A DNA stretch of 64,000 nt from Lentilactobacillus kosonis (GTDB taxonomy: Bacteria; Bacillota; Bacilli; Lactobacillales; Lactobacillaceae): NCBI RefSeq assembly GCF_003864335.1, contig NZ_BEXA01000001.1, positions 248,001-312,000 of the forward strand, read 5' to 3'. The notes below the pieces were generated by a model. It saw only the letters and a program-made list of their open reading frames with translations, was not told the DNA's origin and did no database searches. The first letter of the stretch is position 1, and the number at the start of each line of letters is the position of its first letter. Below, in pieces: positions 47,809-57,378 of this stretch. A program made the translations under genes and the position numbers.

Positions 47809-48060
47809 TTATTTTTCAAATCCACAAAGTCTATAATGATGAGCTCTTGCCCAATGGATTGTTACATGTCTTTCATATCCTGCATTATTTAATCCACGGC
47901 AATTTCTGCTAAAATGATACTTTTTTCCATAATGTGGAGCAATCCAGACATATGTTGTTCTAGCATGACTATCTACTGGTGGCACTAAAATTGCACTACC
48001 TGCTGTCTGTATTGTAAAGACCATCCCTATTAATATTACTGCCCTCTTCAATTTATTCAT
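47809..48060 (-). CDS. Small secreted protein with His/Cys motif
   Basis: This 83-residue protein has an N-terminal signal peptide (MNKLKRAVILIGMVFTIQTAG) and a short mature part. The mature part carries VWIAPHYGKKYHFSRNCRGLNNAGY and a second Cys in YRLCGFEK. This Y-H-x4-C-x-x-L plus distal Cys pattern occurs in many small secreted proteins of Firmicutes and may bind a metal. No function is known to me. AGGAGG-type sequence precedes the ATG. It is probably in one operon with the nuclease-helicase gene. Confidence 0.75.
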   Translation of the reverse strand: MNKLKRAVILIGMVFTIQTAGSAILVPPVDSHARTTYVWIAPHYGKKYHFSRNCRGLNNAGYERHVTIHWARAHHYRLCGFEK

Positions 48061-48298
48061 TTCAATTTCCTCCCAAAATTATATATTCATTAGAAATGAG
48101 TAATTTATGTATCAACTCATTATACATGAATTGGTAAACAGAAAAAGATATTCTTAATAATTTGCGTACATTCTTTAATAAAATCAGTTTGTATAAAATT
48201 AGTAAATTTCAGGCTCTATCATTAAAAAATACGCCAGGAAATCTGCGCCTTAACGCATCCTTCACTAGCATATTTTTGTTATCACTAATCGAATATAT

Positions 48299-48820
48299 TC
48301 AGTTACTTGTCACATACTTCACCAACGGCTCTATCGATTCCTGATCCGTATAATCAATATTATTACCACTAATATCTTTAATGACCTTTTCAACTGCATT
48401 TAACTCACTGGTTGATTTCTTAGCCACACTCTTCCGTAGTATCTTAAGCAGATTTCGATGAATGAAACCAAGTTCATCCGCTTTCAATCCACCTCTGAAA
48501 TGAAAAACTGCTTGGGGGCGACTAGGCGAGTTAGCAAAGGCTCTATCAATGATTGGCGAATCGTCCATCGTGGTTGAATCAGTTAGACCAACGGTGAAAA
48601 CCACTAGTCGTTTACAAGGATTCTTAGCAACCAAATCAATTCCATTAATCATGCTTGCATAGATACTTCCGCCGTAAATGATTGTTTCATACTGATTCAA
48701 CGTCGCTGCTTTGGCAGTTTTTTGCTCAATCAAATCTGCACGAAGCTTCGCAGCAATCCACTCTGCGTATTGTTTTGTATGACCATACGTTGATTTATAA
48801 ATAACCGCAATCTTATTCAT
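48299..48820 (-). CDS. Flavodoxin domain protein
   Basis: This 173-residue flavodoxin-fold protein begins MNKIAVIYKSTYGHTKQYAEWIAAKL, with the FMN phosphate loop STYGHT, then YETIIYGGSIYASMINGIDL. It resembles the flavodoxin_5/HemG-like group (about 175 residues) that carries electrons or reduces quinones or porphyrinogen. I use ATG at 48820 since AGGAGG is upstream; a longer reading of 28 codons is unlikely. The gene is alone. The redox partner is unknown. Confidence 0.85.
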   Translation of the reverse strand: MNKIAVIYKSTYGHTKQYAEWIAAKLRADLIEQKTAKAATLNQYETIIYGGSIYASMINGIDLVAKNPCKRLVVFTVGLTDSTTMDDSPIIDRAFANSPSRPQAVFHFRGGLKADELGFIHRNLLKILRKSVAKKSTSELNAVEKVIKDISGNNIDYTDQESIEPLVKYVTSN

Positions 48821-48944
48821 CGTTCGTCCTCCTATTCTCATCAGAATACCAAAACCGAATAATTTTAGCCAAAATAAAAACCAATGACATCCATAAGAAC
48901 TCACTTTGAAAAGTAAACAGCTAAAAATTATTTTTCATTTTATA

Positions 48945-48958
48945 TGAAAACGTTTACA
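48945..48958. promoter_or_regulatory. Perfect cre box
   Basis: TGAAAACGTTTACA matches the cre consensus TGWNANCGNTNWCA at every position, 40 bases before the transporter start. CcpA repression is likely. Confidence 0.85.
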
Positions 48959-48998
48959 ATAAAACCGTGCCAAATATATTTCTGGGGAGGAATGAGCC

Positions 48999-50367
48999 AT
49001 GTTTAATTTTTTAAAGGCGTCACCAGACGCTAAAGAACGGGTACCAGCAGATCAAGTTCCAAAAGTATATAAACGAAAGCAACTCGGCGTAATCTTTGCC
49101 ACCAGTCTGACTTACATTAGCTATTATATTATTCGTTTGATCTTCACGACTGAACAGGCACCGATTATGAAGGAATATGGCTTCACCATTGGACAAATTG
49201 GGTTGATTTTATCAACATTTGGGATTGGTTACGGAATTTCTAAGCTATTTATGGGGGCATTATCCGATAAATCCAACACCAAGATTTTCTTGGCAACTGG
49301 TTTATATCTTTCAAGTATTTTAAATGCGATTCTTGGATTCACCCGCGACTTTGGGTAATTCTTGGATTGATGCTATTGATTTCAGTCACCCAAGCTGCTG
49401 GAGCTCCTGCCTGTCAGCGGGAAATCAACTTATGGTTCTCTAAGAAACACCGTGGAACAATGTACGCCATTTGGTCATCAGCCCATAATGCCGGCGCTTT
49501 TGTCTGTGTGGCTTGCGTCCAACTCGCAACCTTCTTATTCTCAGGTTCGCTAACCGCAGTCTTCTTAACTGCTTCAGTTATTTCAGCAATTATTGCGACA
49601 TTAATGTTATTGATCAATTCAGAACGACCTGAAACTGAAGGCTTGCCAAACATGGCGGAATACTCTGGTGAAGTTGAACTAACTGAATCAGGGAAATCAA
49701 CCGCCAAGGATGTCACCACTGAATCGACTTGGAACATTTTTGTTCATGATATCTTGATGAACAAGTCGTCTGGGCGGTTACATTAACTTCAATGTCACTT
49801 TACCTAGTTCGATATGGGGTTATGAGCTGGATTCCTGGCTACTTGCCTACCAAAGGATTTTCTGAGGATTGGGCAAAATGGTTAGTCGGAATCTTTGAAC
49901 TAGCTGCTGTTCCTGGCGTAATTATCATGGGTGCCATTTCTGATGCATTGAAAGGTCGCCGAGCATTAGTTTGTTTCATCTGTTTATTAGGAATGATTGC
50001 TTGTCTGGTCACTTACTTCACCAGTACTAGTCAAGCAGTAATTGTAACTGTCCTATTCATCTTAGGATCATTAATCTACGCACCATTAACCTTAGTTGGT
50101 CTAATGGTTAACGAAGCGGTCCCTAACTACGCGGTTGGCTTTTCAACCGGATTTATGGGCTTCTTCCAATACGTATTTGGTGAAACTGCTGCTACTGCTT
50201 TAATCGGTAACTTAGTTGCCAAGTACGGCTGGGTCGCATCATCATCAACGATTTATGTTGCGGCGGGAATTGCCTTTGTTCTCTTAGTTTACTTACTATT
50301 CAAGGAACGTAAAATTATCGCAATGGAAGAAAAGGCAACTGCAGAAAAATCAGGAACAACTGATTAA
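48999..50367 (+). CDS. Organophosphate:phosphate antiporter family transporter (UhpT/GlpT type), two frameshifts
   Basis: This MFS carrier of the OPA family has about 456 residues and 12 helices. Segments typical of hexose-phosphate or glycerol-3-phosphate importers are YISYYIIRLIFTTEQAPIMKEYGFT, GISKLFMGALSDKSN, QAAGAPACQREINLWFSKKHRGTMYAIWSSAHNAG and RYGVMSWIPGYLPTKGF. T is missing near 49352 (FTRDFWVILGLMLL) and a base near 49770 (LMNKVVWAVTLTSM). GGGGAGGA precedes the ATG. It imports phosphorylated sugars or glycerol 3-phosphate in exchange for phosphate, under CcpA control. Confidence 0.87.
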
Positions 50368-50376
50368 GCTAATGCC

Positions 50377-50418
50377 AAAAAGAGGTCCAAATCATAAATG
50401 ATTTGGGACCTCTTTTTT
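50377..50418 (+). terminator. Terminator of the OPA transporter gene
   Basis: AAAGAGGTCC-AAATCAT pairs with ATGATTTGGGACCTCTTT and is followed by T's. Confidence 0.88.
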
Positions 50419-50484
50419 ATGTCAGGCGGACATATATTTTTAAAACATGGTTCACAGTTCCATAAAATAAATATTCAATTCTGA

Positions 50485-52061
50485 TTAGTCCCCAGCATTT
50501 TGAGCTGCAACTTCAAGATCGAATTTTTTATTGCTCTTGTGCAAATCGTAAACAGTCCATGCCAACAAAGCAAGAATCAAAGCGATTAACACATAGGCAA
50601 TTACATTAGCCAAATCAATTTCTGCAGCGGTTGGATTAGCGCCAAAGAACGCTTGAATGGCATCTGGCAAGCCCTTCATGTTCAACGCAGTTAATGCAAT
50701 CACCGAGACCCACCCCAAACATTGATGATTCTTGAGTTCTTAAAGCGTTCTCCCATCTCCTGAGCCGAGTTGGTCATCATTAACAATGGCAACATTGAGA
50801 ATGGTAACGCAAACGCTAAGAAGACCTGCGAATTATTCATCAGATTATTGATGGCTTCGTGTTGTTGAATCGGTGATCGACCACCGGTCATCATTACACA
50901 AATCAACACTGGAATCACTGAAATTAACCGGGTAATTAGTCTTCGTAACCATAGTGGCATCTTCATATGAATAAAACCTTCCATGATAACTTGTCCAGTT
51001 AAGGTTCCAGTAATGGTTGAATTTTGTCCTGACGCCAACAAAGCCACTGCAAATAATACTGATAAAATTCCCGATTTAGCAACTTGAATTAAAATTCCGT
51101 TGCTTAAAACTGAAGTATCTGATAAAGCTTCAAACAAGCCAAAGAATGAGGGGTCTTTAACCGCCCCACTCTTAAAGACAGCCACTCCCATAATTAGAAG
51201 TAGTGAATTAACAACAAACGCAAATGATAACTGAATGTTAGAATCCCAAGTTGTAAAACGAACGGTTCTAGCAACGTCCTCTTCATCAGAATGGTCAACT
51301 TTTCTAGTTTGCGAAATCGCCGAGTGTAAATAGAGATTATGAGGCATCACCGTGGCCCCGATAATTCCTAGGGCCCCGCTTAGCGGATTCATTCCACCGA
51401 TTTCAGGACTACCAGCAAATGTTTTGCCAGTAGGAGCCAAACCGGTGAACACTCCTAACCAATCAGGATTTGAAAGGGCTACTTGGTATACAAACACAAA
51501 CAAAATCACTAAAATCAAGCAAACAACAATTGCTTCAATCTTTCTAAATCCAATCTTAGTCAATAATAGCAATAATAATACATCAAGGACGGTAATAAAA
51601 ACCGCATATACTAATGGGATATGGAATAAAAGATATAACGCAATCGCTGCCCCGATAACTTCAGCGATATCGGTTGCCATGATTGCTAATTCGGTCAAGA
51701 TCCATAAAACAATTCCCAAGGCCTTACTTGTTCTAGCACGAATTGCTTGTGCTAAATCCATTTGAGTCACAATGCCCAGTTTAGCCGCCATGTATTGTAA
51801 CAGCATTGCAATTAAACTCGACATTAAGATCACAGACATTAGTAAGTATTGGAAATTTTGTCCCCCTGTAATTGATGTTGACCAATTACCTGGATCCATA
51901 TATCCAACAGCGACTAATGCACCCGGCCCAGAATACATAAATAATGTTTTCCAGAATCCTTTTCCCTTTGGTACCTCAACTGTACCGTTAATTTCTTCCA
52001 AAGAGCGACCATTTGCGTATTCAATTAAATGATGTTTCTTCGGAGTTTTTTGGTTATCCAT
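50485..52061 (-). CDS. mntH: Nramp family Mn2+/Fe2+ transporter, frameshifted
   Basis: This proton-coupled divalent metal importer of about 525 residues has 11 helices. It has the metal-binding helix 1 [16 protein letters not shown], helix 6 [15 protein letters not shown] and the [21 protein letters not shown] motif. One G is missing near 50715; corrected, it reads [21 protein letters not shown] and continues for 70 residues. ATG at 52061 has AAGGAGG upstream, so I do not use the start 23 codons earlier. The C-terminal soluble tail is short. Metal-dependent repression is expected from the inverted repeat upstream. Confidence 0.92.
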
Positions 52062-52135
52062 AAATGGAGTCCTCCTTCGTTGGACGAGATGGTCCGCCTG
52101 AACATCCTTAACAAGGATATCATCATTCAAGTCGA

Positions 52136-52170
52136 ATTATAACCCCCCAAATGCCCACAAACGGGCATTT
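52136..52170 (-). promoter_or_regulatory. mntH promoter with inverted-repeat operator
   Basis: A perfect TATAAT on the minus strand (52136-52141) lies next to AAATGCCC/GGGCATTT (52149-52170), an 8-bp perfect inverted repeat with a 6-base spacer over the -35 region. A metal-responsive repressor such as MntR is a natural candidate. Confidence 0.6.
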
Positions 52171-52232
52171 TAAGATTGTTATGTGGCTATATTTATCTAT
52201 GTATAAGCAATGGAAACGATTGCCCGTTTCCA

Positions 52233-52276
52233 ATAAAAAAACAATCGCACTCTGAACTTTCGTTTCATGCGATTGC
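52233..52276 (-). terminator. Terminator of the alpha-glucosidase operon
   Basis: GCAATCGCA pairs with TGCGATTGT on the minus strand, followed by TTTTTTT. Confidence 0.82.
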
Positions 52277-52284
52277 AAAATTAA

Positions 52285-53955
52285 TTATTTAAATAAATAT
52301 GCTCTAGTTTCATATGGTCGGAAATTATCAGCCTGATCTGCATAATTACTAATAAGCAACTCATCAGCATTCGCTTGACCATAGTCCCGACTAACTTCCT
52401 TAGCGGTAAAGTTACTAATGACCAACAGTGTTTGACCGTTATAATGACGTTTATAAGCAAAGACTTCAATGTCATCAGAGTCCAGCAATTCATAAGTTCC
52501 ATACCGAATCAATTCACTATTATGGCGAAGTTTAATTAGTTTTTGATAATAATAGTAAACCGAGTCTTTATCTTCAAGTGCCCTTTTAACATTAATTTCA
52601 GGATAGTTTGGATTCAATTGATACCATGGGGTGGCATCCGTAAAGCCGGCATTTTTGCCGTCATCCCATTGCATTGGGGTTCTAGCATTATCCCGTGAGC
52701 GATCTGCTATCCATTTCATAAATTGATCAGGATCAACAATATGTTGAGTATCCACAACATCATGATACATATTTAGAACTTCCAAGTCTTCATATTCTGA
52801 CACCTTAGCAAAGTGATTGTTTGTCATTCCAATCTCTTCGCCTTCATAAACAAATGGAGTCCCTTGCATGAAATGCAAAGTAGTTCCAATCATCTTGGCA
52901 GCTCTGACTCGATACTCTGGATCATCAGTAGCAAATCTTGACACTGCTCTCGGTTGATCATGATTGTTCCAGTAAAGACTATTCCAGCCCTTACCATCTA
53001 GTTTTTCCTGCCAAACTGACAAGGCTTGCTTTAATTCAGGCAACTTAATCTTCTCATCACTAAATTTTCCAAAACGGGGATCTTTGTTAGGTGACAAATT
53101 AACATGCTGGAATTGGAAAACCATGTTCAATTCAGTACCTTCCAAATTCGTGTATTGCATAGCGTCCTCTGGCGTAGAACCAGGCATTTCACCGACCGTC
53201 ATCATGTCGTATTTTGATAGTACCTCTTGATTCATCTCTTGCAGAAATTCATTAAGTCGTGGTCCATCAGCAACTATTGGTTCAACATTCCCATATCTAC
53301 CACCTTCAGGAACTTTTGCATCAGGTAAACCGATTGGTTTAGAAATTAAGTTAATAACATCCATTCTGAAGCCATTGACCCCTTTATCAAGCCAGAACTT
53401 CATGAGTTTATAAATTTGTTGGCGGACCTCAGGATTTTCCCAATTCAAATCTGGTTGTTCCTTAGCAAATAAGTGTAAGTAGTACTGTCCGCGTTCTGGA
53501 ACGAATGTCCAAGCTGAACCGCTGAAGTATGAACCCCAGTTATTTGGTGCATGGCCATCGACCGGATCACGCCAAATATAATAATCAGAATATGGATTAT
53601 CCTTAGATTTCTTACTTTCTTGGAACCATTTATGTTGATCAGAAGTATGGTTGACCACCAGATCCATCAATAATTTCATTCCATGAGCATGAATATCAGC
53701 TAATAGATTATTGAAATCTTCCATCGTCCCATAATCAGGATTAATACTTTCATAGTCAGCAATATCATACCCATTATCAATATTTGGTGATTTATAAATT
53801 GGATTTAACCATAAAACGTCCACGCCCAAATCTTTTAGATATGGTAGTCGTTGGCGAATTCCATTTAAATCACCAATTCCATCATGATTACTATCCTGAA
53901 AACTCATTGGATAAATTTGATAAATTACCGAATCTTTAAACCAAGTTGATGTCAT
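52285..53955 (-). CDS. GH13 alpha-glucosidase (oligo-1,6-glucosidase / MalL type)
   Basis: This 556-residue cytosolic glycoside hydrolase has the GH13 regions MDLVVNHTSDQH, GFRMDVINLISK (nucleophile Asp), TVGEMPGST (acid Glu) and WNNHDQPRAVSR. The start WFKDSVIYQIYPMSFQDSNHDGIGDLNGI and the length fit subfamily 31 enzymes that cut isomaltose, sucrose or similar alpha-glucosides. It follows the transporter gene by one base. The operon is controlled by the divergent LacI protein. Confidence 0.92.
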   Translation of the reverse strand: MTSTWFKDSVIYQIYPMSFQDSNHDGIGDLNGIRQRLPYLKDLGVDVLWLNPIYKSPNIDNGYDIADYESINPDYGTMEDFNNLLADIHAHGMKLLMDLVVNHTSDQHKWFQESKKSKDNPYSDYYIWRDPVDGHAPNNWGSYFSGSAWTFVPERGQYYLHLFAKEQPDLNWENPEVRQQIYKLMKFWLDKGVNGFRMDVINLISKPIGLPDAKVPEGGRYGNVEPIVADGPRLNEFLQEMNQEVLSKYDMMTVGEMPGSTPEDAMQYTNLEGTELNMVFQFQHVNLSPNKDPRFGKFSDEKIKLPELKQALSVWQEKLDGKGWNSLYWNNHDQPRAVSRFATDDPEYRVRAAKMIGTTLHFMQGTPFVYEGEEIGMTNNHFAKVSEYEDLEVLNMYHDVVDTQHIVDPDQFMKWIADRSRDNARTPMQWDDGKNAGFTDATPWYQLNPNYPEINVKRALEDKDSVYYYYQKLIKLRHNSELIRYGTYELLDSDDIEVFAYKRHYNGQTLLVISNFTAKEVSRDYGQANADELLISNYADQADNFRPYETRAYLFK

Positions 53956-53956
53956 G

Positions 53957-55355
53957 TTATTTTGCCTCCATAGATTTTTTATCGAATGATGAATGAATTA
54001 GGTTAACTGATAGTGACGCAAATACTAGTGATATCCCAGCAACTAACAACATTGCAGGCATTGAATGGCCCACTAATGGGAAAATCGCAAAACTCGCAAG
54101 TGATGCCACAATTTGTGGCAAACAGATACTACAGTTAAACAATCCCAAGTAAGTTCCTTCATTCTTACCATCGAGTGACTCAGTTAATAGTGAGAACGGT
54201 TGGGTATTCATAGTTAAATTATTAACCCCAATCAAGATAAACGAAAGGATTAATAACCATTGGCTGTGAATAAAGAAGATTGAGATAAACCCAACGGCAC
54301 CAACAAGTGCGCCCACTTTATACCAAAGTTTTCGTTGTTCAGGACGCGATCTAGCTAACAAAACACCAAAGAATACAGATGCGACAGACTGAATACAAAA
54401 TAGTACTCCATACCAATTTCCAGCAGCTTGATAACCAGCTGATGAAGCATCTGAAGTGTTCCAGACATTCTGAGCAATGGCCCCGGTTGAGTACGTCCAA
54501 AGATACATCACCGCAAACCATTCGAAAAATTGGACCACTGCGATTTCCCAGAACGATTTAGGCGCCGTTTTTAATAATTCAATAAATCCAGGCGCTTTTG
54601 CTTGGTCTTCTGGATCAAGGCCGTGATATTCAGCGTATTTAATTGGGTCATATTCGTGAACTGAAAATACTGTATATAGTGATGATAATAATAGAATAAT
54701 TGCAGCAGCATAGTAAGAAATCTTAACTGTCAGAGGCACTTCACCTTTTGGTGCGGTATTAGCAACACCGAACATCGTTAGTAAGAATGGTGCAATTGTC
54801 GCAACCACACCACCAAGGTTGGAAAACGATTGTTGCCATGACCAAGCCATATCCTTTTGATCTTCGTTAACCATATCTCCAATAATCATCTTGTATGGCT
54901 GCATACATGCATTCGAAGTTAAATCCATGAATAACGTGGCGATTGCCCCAAACATTAAGGCCGCAATTGAACCATAGCCAAATCCAAATGACCCAGCATT
55001 AGGCAGTAAAATTAAGACAATTGCCCCAATCGGTCCAGAAATTAATAGGTACGGCATTCGTCGGCCGTACTTGGTCCAAGTCTTATCCGAATATTTACCG
55101 ATCAATGGTTGGATAATCATCCCTGCTAATGGTGGCATAATAAAAAACCAACCTAAGTTATTAGGATTAGCTCCGAGTGTTTGAAAATCCGTCCCATTTG
55201 CGATGATTGAAGTGAAAAGGCCATGTTAACTCCAAAAAATCCAAACGTTAATGCAAAATCGTCGATAAGTGCAGCTGAGGTAATTTATGCGTAATTGGTT
55301 CGCTTTGAACAACTTCGCTATCAATTGCTTCACCCGACACATTTTTGTTAATCAT
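53957..55355 (-). CDS. MFS alpha-glucoside (maltose/sucrose) transporter, SLC45/GPH-like, two frameshifts
   Basis: This sugar:proton symporter of about 466 residues and 12 helices has IGKYSDKTWTKYGRRMPYLLISGPIG after helix 2-3, typical of SLC45-like maltose/sucrose carriers and MalT-type proteins. The N-terminus MINKNVSGEAIDSEVV is followed by two slips, near 55275 and near 55191. With one T added at each, it reads LALTFGFFGVNMAFSLQSSQMGRIFQTLGANPNNLGWFFIMPP. The ATG at 55355 has a G-rich ribosome site. It is probably the importer feeding the adjacent glucosidase. Confidence 0.85.
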
Positions 55356-55412
55356 ATTTGTCCCCCCCCTAAAATAATTACATTGGTTTCATTACCATCA
55401 ATTTATCATCTT

Positions 55413-55428
55413 TTGTAAACGTTTACAA
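55413..55428. promoter_or_regulatory. LacI/CcpA-type operator, perfect palindrome
   Basis: TTGTAAACGTTTACAA is a 16-bp perfect palindrome upstream of the transporter gene. It overlaps a possible -35 box TTGTAA with TAAATT 17 bases further on. Confidence 0.82.
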
Positions 55429-55445
55429 TAGTTAATATTCAGCAA

Positions 55446-55461
55446 CACAAAACGTTTACAA
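55446..55461. promoter_or_regulatory. Second LacI/CcpA-type operator
   Basis: CACAAAACGTTTACAA repeats the right half of the first operator exactly and the left half imperfectly, 33 bases away. A weaker copy (CAAAGCGTTTTAA) follows at about 55467-55479. Confidence 0.7.
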
Positions 55462-55522
55462 TTTATCAAAGCGTTTTAAGTGTGATAAACTAAGGCTATC
55501 CAGAAATTACGAGGTCGTTATC

Positions 55523-56518
55523 ATGAAAGCAACAATTAAAGATATTGCCAAGCGAACAAACTTGTCCGTTGCCACTGTCTCTCGAATCCTTAATAACAAA
55601 ACTGGCTTTTACTCAGAAAAATCAGCCGTCAAAGTCCATCAGGCCGCTAAGGACCTTGGATACCAAAAGAATACTAACGCTGTTGAGCTCGTTACTCAAT
55701 CCAGCAAAGTTGTAGCAGTAATTATTTCTTCTGCCAAAACTAATTTTGCTGATCAAATTATTGATGGTATTCAAGAAGTAGCCCTTTCAAAGGGTTTAAA
55801 TGTCATCTTCTTATACGCTGGTGAAGACGATGCAGACATCCAATATAAAGCTTTAGTCACCGCAATTGAACGTTCAGTCATGGGAATTGTCATGGTGGCC
55901 GTTGAGCTAAACGGACATAATTTAGACTACTTACAACAGTCACAAATTCCTTATATCATGCTATCAACGCCCCACAGCCCTAAAGGATCAGTTTATATCA
56001 CTACCGATAACTACCAATTAGGATACCGCGCAACTGAATTTTTAATTGAAAAGGGTCATGAGAAAATTGCCTTGGTTGGCAACGATTTATCCGACATTGG
56101 AACTGATCGATTACGAGGATACAAAGATGCCTTAGAGCAGCATAATCTGTCGTTTAATCCAGATTTTATCGTAACTGGTAATTTTACTTACGAAGATGGA
56201 GTCCTTGCAGTAAACCAGCTATGCCAAGCCAAACCACAAGTCACTGCCTTAATCGGTGGTAGTGATATGACGGCCATTGGAATGATCAATCAAGCAAGAG
56301 ATTTGGGTTTAGCCGTTCCTGACAATCTATCGGTAATGAGTTTAGACGGCACTAAGCTCACTAAAATCTACCGGCCTAGTATTACCTCAACGGTTCAACC
56401 ATTTAATGAAATTGGCAAACGGGGAATGCAACAACTAATTAGCGAGAAATCTGGTCCCCACCAATCTCAACTAATGACATTTAATATCTACGAAGGTGAA
56501 AGTACCCGTAAAATATAA
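55523..56518 (+). CDS. LacI family regulator of the alpha-glucoside operon
   Basis: This 331-residue repressor is intact. The helix-turn-helix is ATIKDIAKRTNLSVATVSRILNNKTGFYSEKSAVKV, followed by the effector domain VVAVIISSAKTNFADQIIDGIQEVA and the dimer segment SVMSLDGTKLTKIYRPSITST. It is divergent from the transporter-glucosidase operon and separated from it by two or three AACGTTT-type operators. An alpha-glucoside such as isomaltose, maltose or sucrose is the likely inducer. Confidence 0.92.
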   Translation: MKATIKDIAKRTNLSVATVSRILNNKTGFYSEKSAVKVHQAAKDLGYQKNTNAVELVTQSSKVVAVIISSAKTNFADQIIDGIQEVALSKGLNVIFLYAGEDDADIQYKALVTAIERSVMGIVMVAVELNGHNLDYLQQSQIPYIMLSTPHSPKGSVYITTDNYQLGYRATEFLIEKGHEKIALVGNDLSDIGTDRLRGYKDALEQHNLSFNPDFIVTGNFTYEDGVLAVNQLCQAKPQVTALIGGSDMTAIGMINQARDLGLAVPDNLSVMSLDGTKLTKIYRPSITSTVQPFNEIGKRGMQQLISEKSGPHQSQLMTFNIYEGESTRKI

Positions 56519-56552
56519 AAAAGCTGGCCACTAAGGGTGGTCAGCTTTTTTA
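56517..56552. terminator. Bidirectional terminator
   Basis: AAAAAAGCTGGCCAC pairs with GGTGGTCAGCTTTTTT between convergent genes. Confidence 0.88.
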
Positions 56553-56564
56553 TAGATCTATTTA

Positions 56565-57206
56565 TTAATAAAAACTTGGTTTGTCACCATCAGTATTAGG
56601 CTGGTTAACACCAATTGAATGACGAACTTCCTGACTAGGATCTTGAATTAACTTCACAACGACGTCAGCAATACTCTTACGAGATACTTCGGTACCTTTG
56701 AATGGTTCACCTTTTTCAGTAAATTCATAACTGACAATGTCCTTATTTGATAACCATGCTGGTCGAATAATTGTGTAATCCAAATCTGAACCTTCAATTA
56801 CCTTAGCTGCTGCAGCATAGGTCTCCAAGTAGCCACCATCAAGCATTTGATGGTTCCACTTACCATAATTACCAGGAACTTCGTCATAGATTCCAAGAGT
56901 TGAAATCCAAACTAAACGTTTAACACTACTTGCGTCCATTGCGGCAACAACTGTCTTAGCTTGATCCTCAATATTAGAACCAGATAGATTAGCGTAAACC
57001 ACGTCTACCCCATTCATTGCGGCTTTGAGGGCTTCCTTATCGGTTGAATCCCCATCAATAATGTTTTGGCGGCTGCTATCAGTGGCAGTCATCCGACTAG
57101 CATTTCTTAGAAATAAGTTCATTGAGAAGTCGGTGTTAGCTAATAATTCTTCTTCAGCTAACCGAGCAATTTTACCATTGGCACCTAAAATTAATACTTT
57201 AGTCAT
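56565..57206 (-). CDS. NmrA-like atypical SDR, NAD(P)-binding protein
   Basis: This 213-residue Rossmann protein begins KVLILGANGKIARLAEEELLANTDFSMNLFLRN. It continues GDSTDKEALKAAMNGVDVVYANLSG, VKRLVWISTLGIYDEVPG and DYTIIRPAWLSN. It is a short atypical SDR (YwnB/YhfK-like) without a clear YxxxK catalytic pair. AAGGGGAA precedes the ATG. It faces a TetR regulator across 172 bases containing direct repeats, so it is probably its target. Confidence 0.85.
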   Translation of the reverse strand: MTKVLILGANGKIARLAEEELLANTDFSMNLFLRNASRMTATDSSRQNIIDGDSTDKEALKAAMNGVDVVYANLSGSNIEDQAKTVVAAMDASSVKRLVWISTLGIYDEVPGNYGKWNHQMLDGGYLETYAAAAKVIEGSDLDYTIIRPAWLSNKDIVSYEFTEKGEPFKGTEVSRKSIADVVVKLIQDPSQEVRHSIGVNQPNTDGDKPSFY

Positions 57207-57273
57207 AGATAATCATTCCCCTTTCTAATTTACAAGATAAGTATAGTGCTAATAAATTAAAAAAATAACGGAC

Positions 57274-57321
57274 AATCACCGACATCTGTCCTAAATAATT
57301 TAACGTCGGAATCATCGACAT
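57274..57321. repeat. Direct repeat in the divergent TetR/NmrA-like promoter region
   Basis: AATCACCGACAT (57274-57285) and AATCATCGACAT (57310-57321) differ at one base and start 36 bases apart. Each is within a partly palindromic context. They are candidate TetR binding sites. Confidence 0.5.
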
Positions 57322-57378
57322 TCCACCAGAATTTATTTAAAATGGTAGTAGACTAACTAAAGGGAAGTGACGTTAATT

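Noticed and set aside
48162-48344. 60-codon plus-strand frame near the flavodoxin gene end
   Set aside because: It overlaps the 3' end of the flavodoxin gene on the other strand and lacks a ribosome site.
51352-51765. Open frame of 137 codons on the plus strand inside mntH
   Set aside because: It is a mirror of membrane-helix codons of MntH with no start signal.
52062-52135. Manganese (yybP-ykoY) riboswitch in the mntH leader
   Set aside because: The leader between the TATAAT and the start is only about 70 bases and lacks the conserved loops.
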